Assembly (NCBI GenBank): GCA_910587365.1 | Contig: CAJUKJ010000009.1 | Location: 14,210-53,632 of the forward strand | DNA length: 39,423 nt | Source: an uncultured Christensenellaceae bacterium | GTDB lineage: Bacteria > Bacillota > Clostridia > Christensenellales > Borkfalkiaceae | Direction of reading: 5' to 3' | Part shown: one piece after another, positions 7,594 through 17,400 of the stretch | How positions within the stretch are numbered: the stretch's first letter is position 1 | Layout: the number at the start of each line of letters is the position of its first letter | Notes under the pieces: model-generated | Seen by the model: the letters and a program-made list of their open reading frames with translations, nothing else | Database searches by the model: none | What the model was told of the DNA's origin: nothing | Translations under genes and position numbers: made by a program

Positions 7594-7599
7594 ATGTTT

Positions 7600-10500
7600 A
7601 TGGCAAGTTTATTTAAAAAACTTACTACGGTGTTTCTTGCGGTAACCGCTGCCTTATGTCTGGCAACGGGGATTTTGTTTACCGTGCAGAAGACGCCTGC
7701 GTTTGCAGAAGATGAAAAACAGACCGTGAATCTCGACGACGCAAAATATTTTAATTTAGTCGACGAGAATAAGACGTTTGCGGGTCTTTCCGACGCGGGT
7801 AAAGCGTATGCGGGAGAGAATAATATTATCGTTAAAATTCCCGACGGCGTAACTAAAATTGCGGAGGATACAAGTACAGGCACGCATATCGGAATACTTG
7901 AAAACTATTCAAGCGCGCTTGTAGAATTGGTTATTCCTTCAAGCGTGGTTGAAATAGGTAATTACGCTTTCTACGGCAGTTCTAACCTTGCAACGCTTGA
8001 TACGTCAAATGCAACCGCGCTTAAAACGATAGGCGAACATTCATTCGACAGCGGCGCGACGGGTTCGGCTTATTCCGTATCGCTTAAATCAATTACCGTT
8101 CCCGAAAGCGTAACGGCTATCGGTAATAACGCCTTTGCTAACCGCACGGGACTTACCGAAATTAATTTCTATGCGACAAACTGTGCGGATTTCTCGGCAA
8201 ACGCAGCTGAAAATCCTTTTTATAAGGCGGGCTATTCCGCAAACGTGGCGGTCGCGGTAAATATCGGCAGTAATTCAGCACAGGTTTTACAAATTCCCGC
8301 AAATATGTTCAAAAACGACAGCCAAAGGTCAAACGGGATTGCTGTCGTAAACTTTGTCAATGCAAATATTGCAGAAGGCAAGTTCGGCGTTGACGCGTTC
8401 AACGGTTGCAGACAGCTTACAATCGTCAATTTTGCAAGCAGCACGTTTAAAGAAATCGGCAACGGTGCTTTTAACGGTACTGCAATAGAAACAGCTACCA
8501 TACCGTCGGGCGTTGAAAAAATCGGCGAAAGGGCGTTCCAGGGCAATACAACCCTTAAAGCAGTAACTTTCAATGAAGGTCTTAAAACGATTGGCAACAG
8601 TGCGTTCAACGGCTGTACTTCGCTCGGCAACGTTACTATACCTACAAGCGTTAACGAAATCGGTAACAGTGCTTTCCAGAACTGTAAAGCATTTACCGTA
8701 ATTACCGTACCTACGGGTGTGAAAAGTCTTGGCGAAAACGCATTCTACGGTTGTTCTTCGGCAAAAACAATAAATTATTATGCAAAGAACGCAGAATTTG
8801 CAGATACGACAAGCCCCTTTGCGAACGGTGCCAATAACGTAACGTTAAATATAGGCAACAGCTCAAACGTGGTAAACGGACTTTCTTCGCATTTATTCCG
8901 TTCTACTAACGTTTCGACGGTTATACTCAATAACGTTAAAATTACCAGCGACGCCAAAGTGGCAAACAATATTTTTACTTCGTGTACTTCACTTAAAACG
9001 GTCAAGTTTGAAAACTGTCAATTAACTGCCATTGATTACGCCGCATTCTACGGCTGTACTTCGCTTACCTCGATAGATTTATCGGATACGGGCGTAAGCA
9101 AAATTTCAGAGCAGGCATTCTACGGCTGTACTTCGCTTACCGACGTTAAATTACCTTCTACGTTGACGGAAATCGAGGGGCAAGCATTTGAAAACTGCTC
9201 GGCAATATATAAGTTTACCGTTCCCTCAAACGTTACTTCGATAGGCGATAACGCCTTTACGGGTTGTATCAGACTTATCGAGGTCGAAAATCAATCTGGT
9301 CTTGATATAAAAACAAAAGCAGAAAACAACAATGTTGCGCAAACTGAACACGGCGGAGTTTCACAATATGCTTTAAACGTTTATAAAACGGGCGACGGCA
9401 ATATACAGGCTCCCGACGCAAACGGTTACGTGTTCTACGATGACGGCGCAAAAGTATATCTTATAACATACGTTGGGGATGCAACCCGACTGACTTTACC
9501 TGCAAACTATAATGGCAACGCTTATGAAGTTTATAACAGGGCATTTATGAACAATGCCGAAATTACAAGCGTTGCGCTTGCTTCGGGTTCACAAATAAGC
9601 AAAATCGACAGCTATGCTTTCCTTGGCTGTACTACGCTTACCTCGGTTGATTTGACGGGCGGACCTTCGACTATGGGCGATTACGTTTTCCAGAACTGTA
9701 CCGCACTTTCGCAGGTTAAGCTTCCCGCAAACCTTACAAATATCAGTATGTATACTTTCAGCGGTTGCGCAAGCATTTCCGCAATAAAAATTCCTTCAAA
9801 CGTAGGTGCGATTTATCCTAACGCGTTTGAAAACTGTACTTCGCTTACGGAAGTGACATTTGCCGAAGACAGTAAGCTTAGCCGCATTGACGGCAGCGCG
9901 TTTGCAGGTTGCAGCAGACTTTCGGTAATAAAAATACCTGAAAAGGTTACGGCAATCCAAAGCTCGGCTTTCGCCGGTTGTACCAACCTTTTGACGGTTT
10001 ATCTTCCTGAAACACTTACAAATATCGGTACGGCTGTTTTTCCTGCGTCAAGCGGACTTACGCTTATTGCACCCAGTAAAGAGGCATACGATACTTATAT
10101 CGAAGTCAGCGAGCTTCGTTCTTACAGAAACAACCTTACATATAAAATTGCTATAAATCTCGTTTACGATTGCATTGAACATAGTGAAACGGGAGAGGGA
10201 CATCATACCGAGTACAGACTGTTCTTCCGTAATTATAATTGGGTAGAGCAGGCGGACGGCTCCTGGTTGCCCAACGGCGGACTGCCTGTCCAGCACGGCT
10301 ATGAACAATCTGTCTGGTATCAGGAAAATACGTATGTAAACAACGTTTTAAATGACGATTGGCTCAACAGACAGTTGCAGATCGGAGTTAAAGAGATTAA
10401 TATTTACGCGCAATCGGTTGAAACCCCTACCGTTACCGCGAAGGAAAATCTTGAATACAGTTCGGACAAAAGACCCAACTGGCAGGATCTTGTTAAAGAG

Positions 10501-13500
10501 GAAATAGACACTGATTATTACAGTGTTGAAATTACCGGTTATCAAACTTACTATAACCGCGAAAACAAAGCCGTTCCCGAAAAATTGGAAGCAGGTTATT
10601 ACACTGTAACCATTACCCTGGCAGAAGGTTACGGCATATGGTCAACGTCCTGTTCCATAACCGTTTGCGTCGAGCCTGTGGATAGGGAAGCAAGTATATA
10701 CCTTGAATGGGTACAGCATCCTTCGGGCGCACAGCTTGGTAATTATGTCGGCGATGATATGGTAGCTACCACGCTTTATATTTACGATGAGGGAGGTAAG
10801 GAAGTTCCCTATCTTTCAAAGCAAGTAAAGGACGAAGAGGAAGTAGAACCTAAGAGAACGGTATCGGTTAAAGCTTCACACGTATCTTATACGGGCAATT
10901 ATGTTACTATTGTTCTCAGCCACGACGGGCAGTACTTTACCGCTTCTGATTATTATACGGTCGTTAGCAGTTATACCGATAACTCTGAAAGGGCAAACGG
11001 CGTATACACTGCAACGGTAACGATAGCTGCAAACAACAATTACCGTTTCAATAACGAAACAATAGAAGAAAGAGGACTTAGGGTTACAAATATTGCAGGT
11101 ACCAACAGGTATACTATAACCAAGGTTTGGTATATTGCGGTTGATAAAAGCAATGCACCCTTACTCGGCAATTCGGAATACAGAGATCAGAGTTGGACAT
11201 ACAACAAAGGTAATGCTCCCGTGGCACCCAGCCTTGTAAGCGGAAAAGAAGACGAGCTTATTACTTTCAGTCTGTACAGATATCCCGACACGACGAGGTC
11301 GTCGGACGTATTAAGCGGTATAATTGTAGATAACGCAAGATATTCCCGTTTCGGCTATTATGTCAACAATTCGATGCCCGCAGGCAGATATACTCTTACT
11401 ATAAACGTTGAAGAATATATCAGCGACAGCGGCGAGTCGATGTCGGGCGGAACATACGAATATGAATTAAACGTCGGCTATGCGTTTAGGGAAGGCGTCG
11501 GTCTTTCGGGTACTTTACAGAATAACCAGTCTTTAACGCTTGCGCAGACTTATGCTTATGACGGAAAGCCTTACTTCGGCGACGTTTCAAGCGTTACGGC
11601 GTTGGATATCGACGCAGCTTCTCTGCATCCTACCAGAACAGGTTTCTGGGCTGAACCGGACAACGCATATATGTACGAAGGCTTCGGTATCACTTACGAT
11701 ATCGTAAGGGCGCAGGCGGCAAGCAACGGCGGCTTTACCTATCCTGCATCCAACGGCAGATATTACACTGCGGACGAATACAAGGCAATGTTTGCGGAAG
11801 ATGACCGGGTGGTCGTTCCCTGCGATATTGGTGTATACAGGGTTTACTATAACGTATGCGCTCCCAGCTACTCGGGATTGATTCCGAACGTTACCAATCA
11901 GTCTTCAAGGGAAAATTATTTCTTCACTATAAAGGTTTACGGATTGGTCACACGCGATAACTTACCCGAAATTTCTTCCGTAGATTACACGGGTTCGTCC
12001 GTAACGCCTTACGTCAACGACAGAAACGGCTGGTTCGACGTTCATTACCTCGACTTGTCGTTACGCGGCTCTTCATCTGCTGCGGTCGGAGTAGTAGGCG
12101 AGGATAAATACGTTGAGGCGGGTACGCACAACGTCGCGCTTACTATAAAGAGCGCGTATGCAAACGTAGGTTTATTGGTATGGGACAATGACGTCAACCC
12201 GCTTCCCAACGAAAACAAAACTGTTTATTACGCTCTTGCTTCGTTCAGGATTACTCCTGCGGAAAACGAGGCTGGCACGTTATACTTCACAAGCTGGAAC
12301 TGGGGCAAGTTCGACTCCACGGTTAACCGTCCCGTATGGTCAACCAAGTATGTCGGCTACGGCGGATTCACTTTTACCCTTACGTCTTCCACGGGCAAGG
12401 TTTACACCTACGGCGATGAAAACAACGGTTTCGACAAGGCGGACGCAGGTACGTATACGCTCAGGGCGTATGCAGAGGGCAACACGGTAAAAAATACACA
12501 GGTCACGGGTTACAACTGGTACGAGTGTTCTTCGGAAATTACCGTGGCAATTCTTCCCGCAACGATATCGTGGGATACTGCTCCTTACATATTAAGCTGG
12601 AAATACGGCGACTATAAAACTATGTTCTCGGTTAACGAGGGCGTACTCAACGCTTCATACGGCAATCTTAAAGACCTTATGAACGTCTACTATTGCCTTG
12701 AAGACGACGTTACTTCAACAGATACTTCAAAGCATTACGATTCCATAACTTCACTTGTACAGAACGGGGAAATTCCCGCGGGAAGCTATGCACTTGTGTA
12801 CGTACTCGATGAAACTACTAACTATGAAAAGTGGGTATATCCCGTTTACTTCTCCGTACTCAAAGCGGACAATTATTGGGACATTACGCCCACGGTAACG
12901 GGCTGGTACTACGGCGACGCAAATATCGATTACAGTACCTATAAACCCGATTATAAACCTCACGTAGGCGACGCTTCGTCGGTCAAGATTACTTACTGTA
13001 TGCTTGACGAAAATCTTGAGGAAGCAAGCGGCTGGAAGTCTACTCTTGCAGAACTCGGGCTTGACGCTAAAAACAATCTTCCCGTAGGCAATTACGCGCT
13101 CAAAGCCGAAATGGCGGCAACAGGCAACTATGAAAGTATGGAATTTGTAATGAACTTTACAGTGTCCAGGGCTCAGAACAGTTGGGTTGATATCCCCGGC
13201 GTAGTCAGTTGGAGCGAGGGAAGATGGAAAGCTGATAAAAACGCTTTCACGGCGTCAGATATGTACGGTAGCACGGTCTATATTTCGGTAGTCAGGCTTG
13301 TTAACGGCGAAGACGGCGACGTTATAATCGAAAATCAAAAAATAGACGAAATAAACGTCAACACCCTTAAAGCTTTAAGCGTAGGTTCGTATAAGCTTAT
13401 TGCGCACGTTGAAAAAACTTACGACCACGAAGGACTTGATACGGCTGCATACTTTGCCGTTCTCGAAGATTCCGTAGGCTTAACCGGGCTTATCGCGGCT

Positions 13501-13626
13501 TCAATGGTATTTGCGGTAATAGCAATCGGTCTTGCTGTCGGCAGCGCAGTTCTCCTTATCCGCAGGAATAAGAAAGTCGAAGACGAGTTCCGTAAGTTAA
13601 TCAAGTCGGAATTACATAGGAGGTAA
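7600..13626 (+). CDS. BspA-type leucine-rich repeat surface protein with Ig-like stalk and membrane anchor
   Basis: The protein is about 2008 aa. The signal peptide spans 1-36 (cleavage likely after AFA). Residues about 80-565 and 634-820 carry many ~23-aa repeats of the form L-x-x-I-x-IP-x-x-V-x-x-IG-x-x-AF-x-x-C-x-x-L, typical of BspA/Treponema-type LRRs, split by a short non-LRR insert. A less regular region (about 850-1550) includes Ig-like strands such as LEAGYYTVTI. From about 1556 the modules seen in the unit A surface protein return (SWNWGKF, SWKYGDY, GWYYGD, SWSEGRW). EDSVGLTG, a membrane helix (about 1962-1988) and a basic tail ending ELHRR complete the shared anchor. BspA-like LRRs often bind host or bacterial surface ligands; here binding is inferred, with the stalk holding the LRR head away from the membrane. 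Confidence 0.88.
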   Translation: MASLFKKLTTVFLAVTAALCLATGILFTVQKTPAFAEDEKQTVNLDDAKYFNLVDENKTFAGLSDAGKAYAGENNIIVKIPDGVTKIAEDTSTGTHIGILENYSSALVELVIPSSVVEIGNYAFYGSSNLATLDTSNATALKTIGEHSFDSGATGSAYSVSLKSITVPESVTAIGNNAFANRTGLTEINFYATNCADFSANAAENPFYKAGYSANVAVAVNIGSNSAQVLQIPANMFKNDSQRSNGIAVVNFVNANIAEGKFGVDAFNGCRQLTIVNFASSTFKEIGNGAFNGTAIETATIPSGVEKIGERAFQGNTTLKAVTFNEGLKTIGNSAFNGCTSLGNVTIPTSVNEIGNSAFQNCKAFTVITVPTGVKSLGENAFYGCSSAKTINYYAKNAEFADTTSPFANGANNVTLNIGNSSNVVNGLSSHLFRSTNVSTVILNNVKITSDAKVANNIFTSCTSLKTVKFENCQLTAIDYAAFYGCTSLTSIDLSDTGVSKISEQAFYGCTSLTDVKLPSTLTEIEGQAFENCSAIYKFTVPSNVTSIGDNAFTGCIRLIEVENQSGLDIKTKAENNNVAQTEHGGVSQYALNVYKTGDGNIQAPDANGYVFYDDGAKVYLITYVGDATRLTLPANYNGNAYEVYNRAFMNNAEITSVALASGSQISKIDSYAFLGCTTLTSVDLTGGPSTMGDYVFQNCTALSQVKLPANLTNISMYTFSGCASISAIKIPSNVGAIYPNAFENCTSLTEVTFAEDSKLSRIDGSAFAGCSRLSVIKIPEKVTAIQSSAFAGCTNLLTVYLPETLTNIGTAVFPASSGLTLIAPSKEAYDTYIEVSELRSYRNNLTYKIAINLVYDCIEHSETGEGHHTEYRLFFRNYNWVEQADGSWLPNGGLPVQHGYEQSVWYQENTYVNNVLNDDWLNRQLQIGVKEINIYAQSVETPTVTAKENLEYSSDKRPNWQDLVKEEIDTDYYSVEITGYQTYYNRENKAVPEKLEAGYYTVTITLAEGYGIWSTSCSITVCVEPVDREASIYLEWVQHPSGAQLGNYVGDDMVATTLYIYDEGGKEVPYLSKQVKDEEEVEPKRTVSVKASHVSYTGNYVTIVLSHDGQYFTASDYYTVVSSYTDNSERANGVYTATVTIAANNNYRFNNETIEERGLRVTNIAGTNRYTITKVWYIAVDKSNAPLLGNSEYRDQSWTYNKGNAPVAPSLVSGKEDELITFSLYRYPDTTRSSDVLSGIIVDNARYSRFGYYVNNSMPAGRYTLTINVEEYISDSGESMSGGTYEYELNVGYAFREGVGLSGTLQNNQSLTLAQTYAYDGKPYFGDVSSVTALDIDAASLHPTRTGFWAEPDNAYMYEGFGITYDIVRAQAASNGGFTYPASNGRYYTADEYKAMFAEDDRVVVPCDIGVYRVYYNVCAPSYSGLIPNVTNQSSRENYFFTIKVYGLVTRDNLPEISSVDYTGSSVTPYVNDRNGWFDVHYLDLSLRGSSSAAVGVVGEDKYVEAGTHNVALTIKSAYANVGLLVWDNDVNPLPNENKTVYYALASFRITPAENEAGTLYFTSWNWGKFDSTVNRPVWSTKYVGYGGFTFTLTSSTGKVYTYGDENNGFDKADAGTYTLRAYAEGNTVKNTQVTGYNWYECSSEITVAILPATISWDTAPYILSWKYGDYKTMFSVNEGVLNASYGNLKDLMNVYYCLEDDVTSTDTSKHYDSITSLVQNGEIPAGSYALVYVLDETTNYEKWVYPVYFSVLKADNYWDITPTVTGWYYGDANIDYSTYKPDYKPHVGDASSVKITYCMLDENLEEASGWKSTLAELGLDAKNNLPVGNYALKAEMAATGNYESMEFVMNFTVSRAQNSWVDIPGVVSWSEGRWKADKNAFTASDMYGSTVYISVVRLVNGEDGDVIIENQKIDEINVNTLKALSVGSYKLIAHVEKTYDHEGLDTAAYFAVLEDSVGLTGLIAASMVFAVIAIGLAVGSAVLLIRRNKKVEDEFRKLIKSELHRR
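13618..13623 (+). promoter_or_regulatory. Ribosome binding site coded as Arg-Arg of the LRR gene
   Basis: AGGAGG encodes the final Arg-Arg of the LRR protein and lies 5 nt before ATG 13629. This repeats the dual use seen at 6542-6547. Confidence 0.85.
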
Positions 13627-13628
13627 AT

Positions 13629-14096
13629 ATGGAAAAGGCTATATTATTATCGGCCGCATACGGCTGGTTCGCAGGGCTTTTAGTCATAATGATTTTGGTT
13701 TGCGCGCTTTTCGGGCTTATAATGTTCATCGCGCTAAGACCCATTAAAAGCGACGAATTAGAGGACTCTACCGCGGCTAAGCTTAAAAGGCGCGAGGCAG
13801 AGCTTACAAGACAGCTTATAAGCAACCAGAAGGATCAGAAAACTACCGAACAGCTTATCAGCCAGCTTCGCGAAGTCCAGTCGGCGGAAAAGCTTGTCAG
13901 CGAGCTTAGTCCCGAAGAGGAAAAGCCTGCCCCCAACAAGGCTAAAAAGCCTGCGGCAAATACAGCTAAAAAAGCTGCTCCTAAAAAGCCTGCGGCAAAA
14001 CCTGCCGCAAACGTTTCTGCAAAACCTGTTGAAAATGCTGCCGCAAATACCGCGGAACAGAAAGAGGTTAAACCCGAAGAGAAGGGGCAGAAGTAA
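13629..14096 (+). CDS. Small membrane-anchored partner of unit B with Lys/Ala/Pro-rich tail
   Basis: The protein is 155 aa and starts 2 bp after the LRR gene stop codon. Residues 4-37 (LLSAAYGWFAGLLVIMILV and onward) match the anchor of the unit A partner nearly position for position. Residues 50-95 are a charged helix (RREAELTRQLISNQ, QLREVQSAEKLVSEL) with the same counterpart in unit A. The remaining 60 residues are low-complexity Lys/Ala/Pro/Asn (PNKAKKPAANTAKKAAPKK), basic and probably disordered, recalling histone-H1-like tails. It lacks the C-terminal globular domain of the unit A partner. It is likely cytoplasmic and membrane-tethered. It could bind nucleic acid or an acidic surface, but that is only a guess from composition. 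Confidence 0.8.
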   Translation: MEKAILLSAAYGWFAGLLVIMILVCALFGLIMFIALRPIKSDELEDSTAAKLKRREAELTRQLISNQKDQKTTEQLISQLREVQSAEKLVSELSPEEEKPAPNKAKKPAANTAKKAAPKKPAAKPAANVSAKPVENAAANTAEQKEVKPEEKGQK

Positions 14097-14142
14097 CCTC
14101 GTAATTGTTTTACGTAAGCAGGATTATATCAATTAATAAAGG

Positions 14143-14174
14143 CAGACCCGTGCGAAAGCTCGGGTCTGTTTTTT
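14143..14174 (+). terminator. Rho-independent terminator of unit B
   Basis: CAGACCCG and CGGGTCTG form an 8-bp stem, extended inward by a GC/GC pair capped with a GAAA tetraloop, and followed by six T residues. Confidence 0.9.
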
Positions 14175-14262
14175 GCATTTCCAAATAATGGCGGGGAGGA
14201 AAAGCTTTCCAAAAAATTGAATAAAATATCGTTAAAATATTCATTTTTCGCGCTTTTATGCT

Positions 14263-14313
14263 GTCAAAACCCCCAAAAAACACAATATATTGTATATAGA
14301 GGGGGTCGTTGAC
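14263..14313. promoter_or_regulatory. Nested inverted repeat upstream of the unit C promoter
   Basis: The 398-bp gap between units B and C holds, besides the terminator and promoter, an interrupted inverted repeat: GTCAAAACCCCC at 14263-14274 against GGGGGTCGTTGAC at 14301-14313. A 12-bp perfect palindrome, ACAATATATTGT (14282-14293), sits in its centre. It ends 28 bp before the -35 box, a common place for an activator or repressor site. The regulator is unknown. Confidence 0.45.
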
Positions 14314-14341
14314 ACTATTTTAAAAATTTTGTCAAAAAGGC

Positions 14342-14370
14342 TTGAAAATATAAATATGATTTGATATAAT
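14342..14370 (+). promoter_or_regulatory. Promoter of surface unit C
   Basis: TTGAAA (14342-14347), a 17-bp spacer and a perfect TATAAT (14365-14370) predict a leader of about 118 nt, longer than those of units A and B. A three-codon reading frame (ATG CTC TTT TAG, 14402-14413) lies in the leader with no obvious ribosome binding site. Confidence 0.8.
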
Positions 14371-14494
14371 GATATAACTAAAATAGGCATAGTGAATTAT
14401 TATGCTCTTTTAGTCCTTCATCGGCTCTGCGTAATACAGTATAACTTATATATGCTACACGTTTTTACTTTTTAGGTGGAGGGAGTGGTAGATT

Positions 14495-17400
14495 ATGAGG
14501 ATGAATAATTATAAAATTAAAATTAAAACTGTTTTTATTGCACTATTAATTTTCTTAATGGGTTGCGCGATTTTGGGTTACAGTTTTATAAACGATAAAT
14601 CGGCAAATGCGCTTAGCGACGTACCGGAAACTACAACAGTTACAAACCCTATATACAGCTTCGATTCGTATTGTTATGATACCGAAGCTCTGGACATGCT
14701 GGCAAAGCAGGTTCTCGGAAACAACAGCGCGACAATCGATACCCTTATAACATACGCTAAAAACGAAGCGGGTACGGCAGGCAAACCAATATCTAACAAG
14801 GATATTACTCTTCAATACGGCAGGTATCGTTATTCGGCGCAAAACAGCTACAATTCGTTAGTATGGATGCCCGTATACGTTTCCAGAACGAACGATATCT
14901 CGGGCGACGCTATACTTACGCTATATCTGTCGGCAACTTCTACGTTGCTTGCTACATCGCAGCAGGAAACGGGTTTCTTCTCGAATATCCAGTCGTACAG
15001 CACAAATTACGCGGCTAACCCGCCCAGCAACTCCTACGGAACAAGCTATATACGTGCATTTTCCTTAGGTAACGGGGGCGAGTACGCTTACTATTCGGGA
15101 ACTAATGCAAGCTCGGCAACTATGAGTAAAGCGGATATCTACGAATCGAGATATAACAAGTACAGCGATTTTGTACAGGGTTCCGACTTTAAAGGGCTTT
15201 TATACGACGATATAGTTACTCCTTCGAGCATTGCCTGGCAGGCGAATGAAAGCTATACCGAGTACGTAGACGAAAACAGCTATTGCTGGCCGAACGACGC
15301 TTATGAAGAGCCTTCAAGCGGTTCGTACTACTATCCCGACTACTTCAATTATTCAAATAAAACCAATTACACCGTATGGAAAGACGATAAAGTTTGGCTT
15401 CCCAGCGTTACCGAAGTAGGTAACGGCGACAGGGACGGTAACGGAGTCGGCACGCTTAACGGTATTTGGGAACTTAATAAAAACCAAAGAAGCAACACGC
15501 AGGACGCCTGGCTGAGAAGTGCGGCAAACAACGTAAATAAGACCAACGGGTACAGCACTTACACTATGTTCTGTACTACCGAGGACGGCGGTATAACCAC
15601 GCACGATCTGAACGACAGCCCTTACGGACACGGTTTCCAGGGTCTGGCAATCCGTCCCGCAATCCATCTGAATTTAAGCAAGATAAAGACCAAGACTACT
15701 CCCCCCGTAAACCTTCCCGATATGGACAAAGGACAGTTCGTCAGTACGGTTTACAACGGCGAGGAGCAGGTTATAAGGTCTGACTTCTGTACGCTTACCC
15801 CCGAACAGATTCCCTGGTTCGTTGCGGACGGCTCTATGATAGTCAACTTCTATGCGGAAGACGACGAAGAGTGTGCAAACGGTGCCGTAACGGCTAAAAA
15901 TGCCGGCACCTATATTATGCTCGTCCAGCTAAGGGGCAACAACCAGCACTTCCTCGGCGAGGACGAGTCCGTAAGGTTAAAGAAAGCCAAGTTCATAATC
16001 GAAAAAGCCAAAATAGGCATAGAGTGGCAGTATGACGACGAATCTATTCCTTCAATTAAAAACGTAGTCGGCGAGTATTATCCGGACGACGTTGCCAACG
16101 GAATGGTTCCGGAAGTAAGTATGTACTACCGAAAAACCGGCGGTACGGGCAAAACCTTTTACGAATTCCCCGACGAAAAGGGCTATTACGAGGCATACGC
16201 CTATATCGTTGACGAGGATAAACGCAACTACAACTACGAGCTTGCCGAACTGAACGGCAATAAAATAAAGTCTAACCAGTTCTACGTAAAGCAAAAACCT
16301 ATCGACGAACCCTATTTCAAGGAATTGGGCGAAGGTGCTACCACTTTGGAGCGTAGCTATAAGGGCAGACAGTATATCGAAATTGCCAACATTTCTTCGT
16401 ATCTCGAAATAGATGTAACCGCCGACAGGGCGGGCGCGCTCGATTCGCTGGTTGAAATAGGACTTACGGACGAAGGCGTAATGGTTTACCGTGTAGAGGC
16501 GGTTGCAAACTATACTTTTACCGTAAAAATCAAAGATACCGTAAATATAATGTGGACTGGCGGCACCGAAAACAATCCCGACGTTGCGCCGCGAACGCTT
16601 CATCTCGACATTGTCGAAGCCGAAATTACCGTATCCTTCGACGGGCTTCCCAGTAGCTGGGAAACTAACCGCCAGATGAACTTCAACCTCGTCATTTCGG
16701 GCGTCCAGGCTGGCGAAGACAGCAGCGTGGAAATGAGGGTTTACTATCTTTCCCCTACGGGTTCGATGGTTACCTTAAACAAAGACGAGTCCACAGGACA
16801 GTATGTGATAAAAAGCGGACTTTCAGTAGGTATTTATACGCTTGTTGCAACCCTTGCGGGAACAGGTCAGTATGAAGGCAACTATCAGATGACATCTGCA
16901 AAGACGCAGAAATTCGAGATTGTCCGAACGGTTTCAACCTTTAACGAAAGCCTTGTAAGATGGCAGTATTCGGTGGGCGGAAGAAATACCTCGCTCAGTA
17001 ATTTGGGAACGGGCAACACCCAAAACGACCCCGTAAGTTTAAGGTATACGGGCGATTATTACCAGGTAATGCTTACGATTGACGAAGCAAGACTTGCAAC
17101 TTACTACGTAAGGGCTATCTATACGGGTTATAAATTGTCGGAAACGGACAATACCTATAAGCCCTTCGACGGGGCAAAGTATGTCAAAAACGCAGGGTCG
17201 TATCTCATAAAAGTGAATATTACGGCTTTGGATAAAAACGTAATATTCACGCCCCAGGAATATAATCTTTATTTCAAAATCGAACAGGCCACTTTCGATT
17301 TGACGGGAGTACAGTGGGATTACAGCTCGCCCTACACCTATACGGGTAGCGAGCAGAAGGTGCTTTTAAAAGCGGATACCCTTCCTACGGGACTTACCCC

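Noticed and set aside
7594..7599. ATG at 7594 as the start of the LRR protein
   Set aside because: It touches the AAGGAG ribosome binding site directly. The ATG at 7600 has proper spacing.
12188..12490. 100-codon plus-strand frame inside the LRR surface gene
   Set aside because: It lies fully within a well-supported gene in another frame, has Arg/Thr-rich composition and has no ribosome binding site.
14309..14314. TTGACA as a second promoter before unit C
   Set aside because: No -10 match lies 16-18 bp downstream. The sequence is better explained as one arm of the inverted repeat.
14402..14413. Three-codon upstream reading frame as a leader peptide
   Set aside because: It has no ribosome binding site and is too short to support. 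No attenuator-like hairpins were seen near it.
14555..14570. Possible lipoprotein box (LMGC) in the unit C stalk
   Set aside because: Met at the -2 position is atypical, and a good signal peptidase I site (ANA) follows 15 residues later. Membrane anchoring is supplied by the C-terminal helix.
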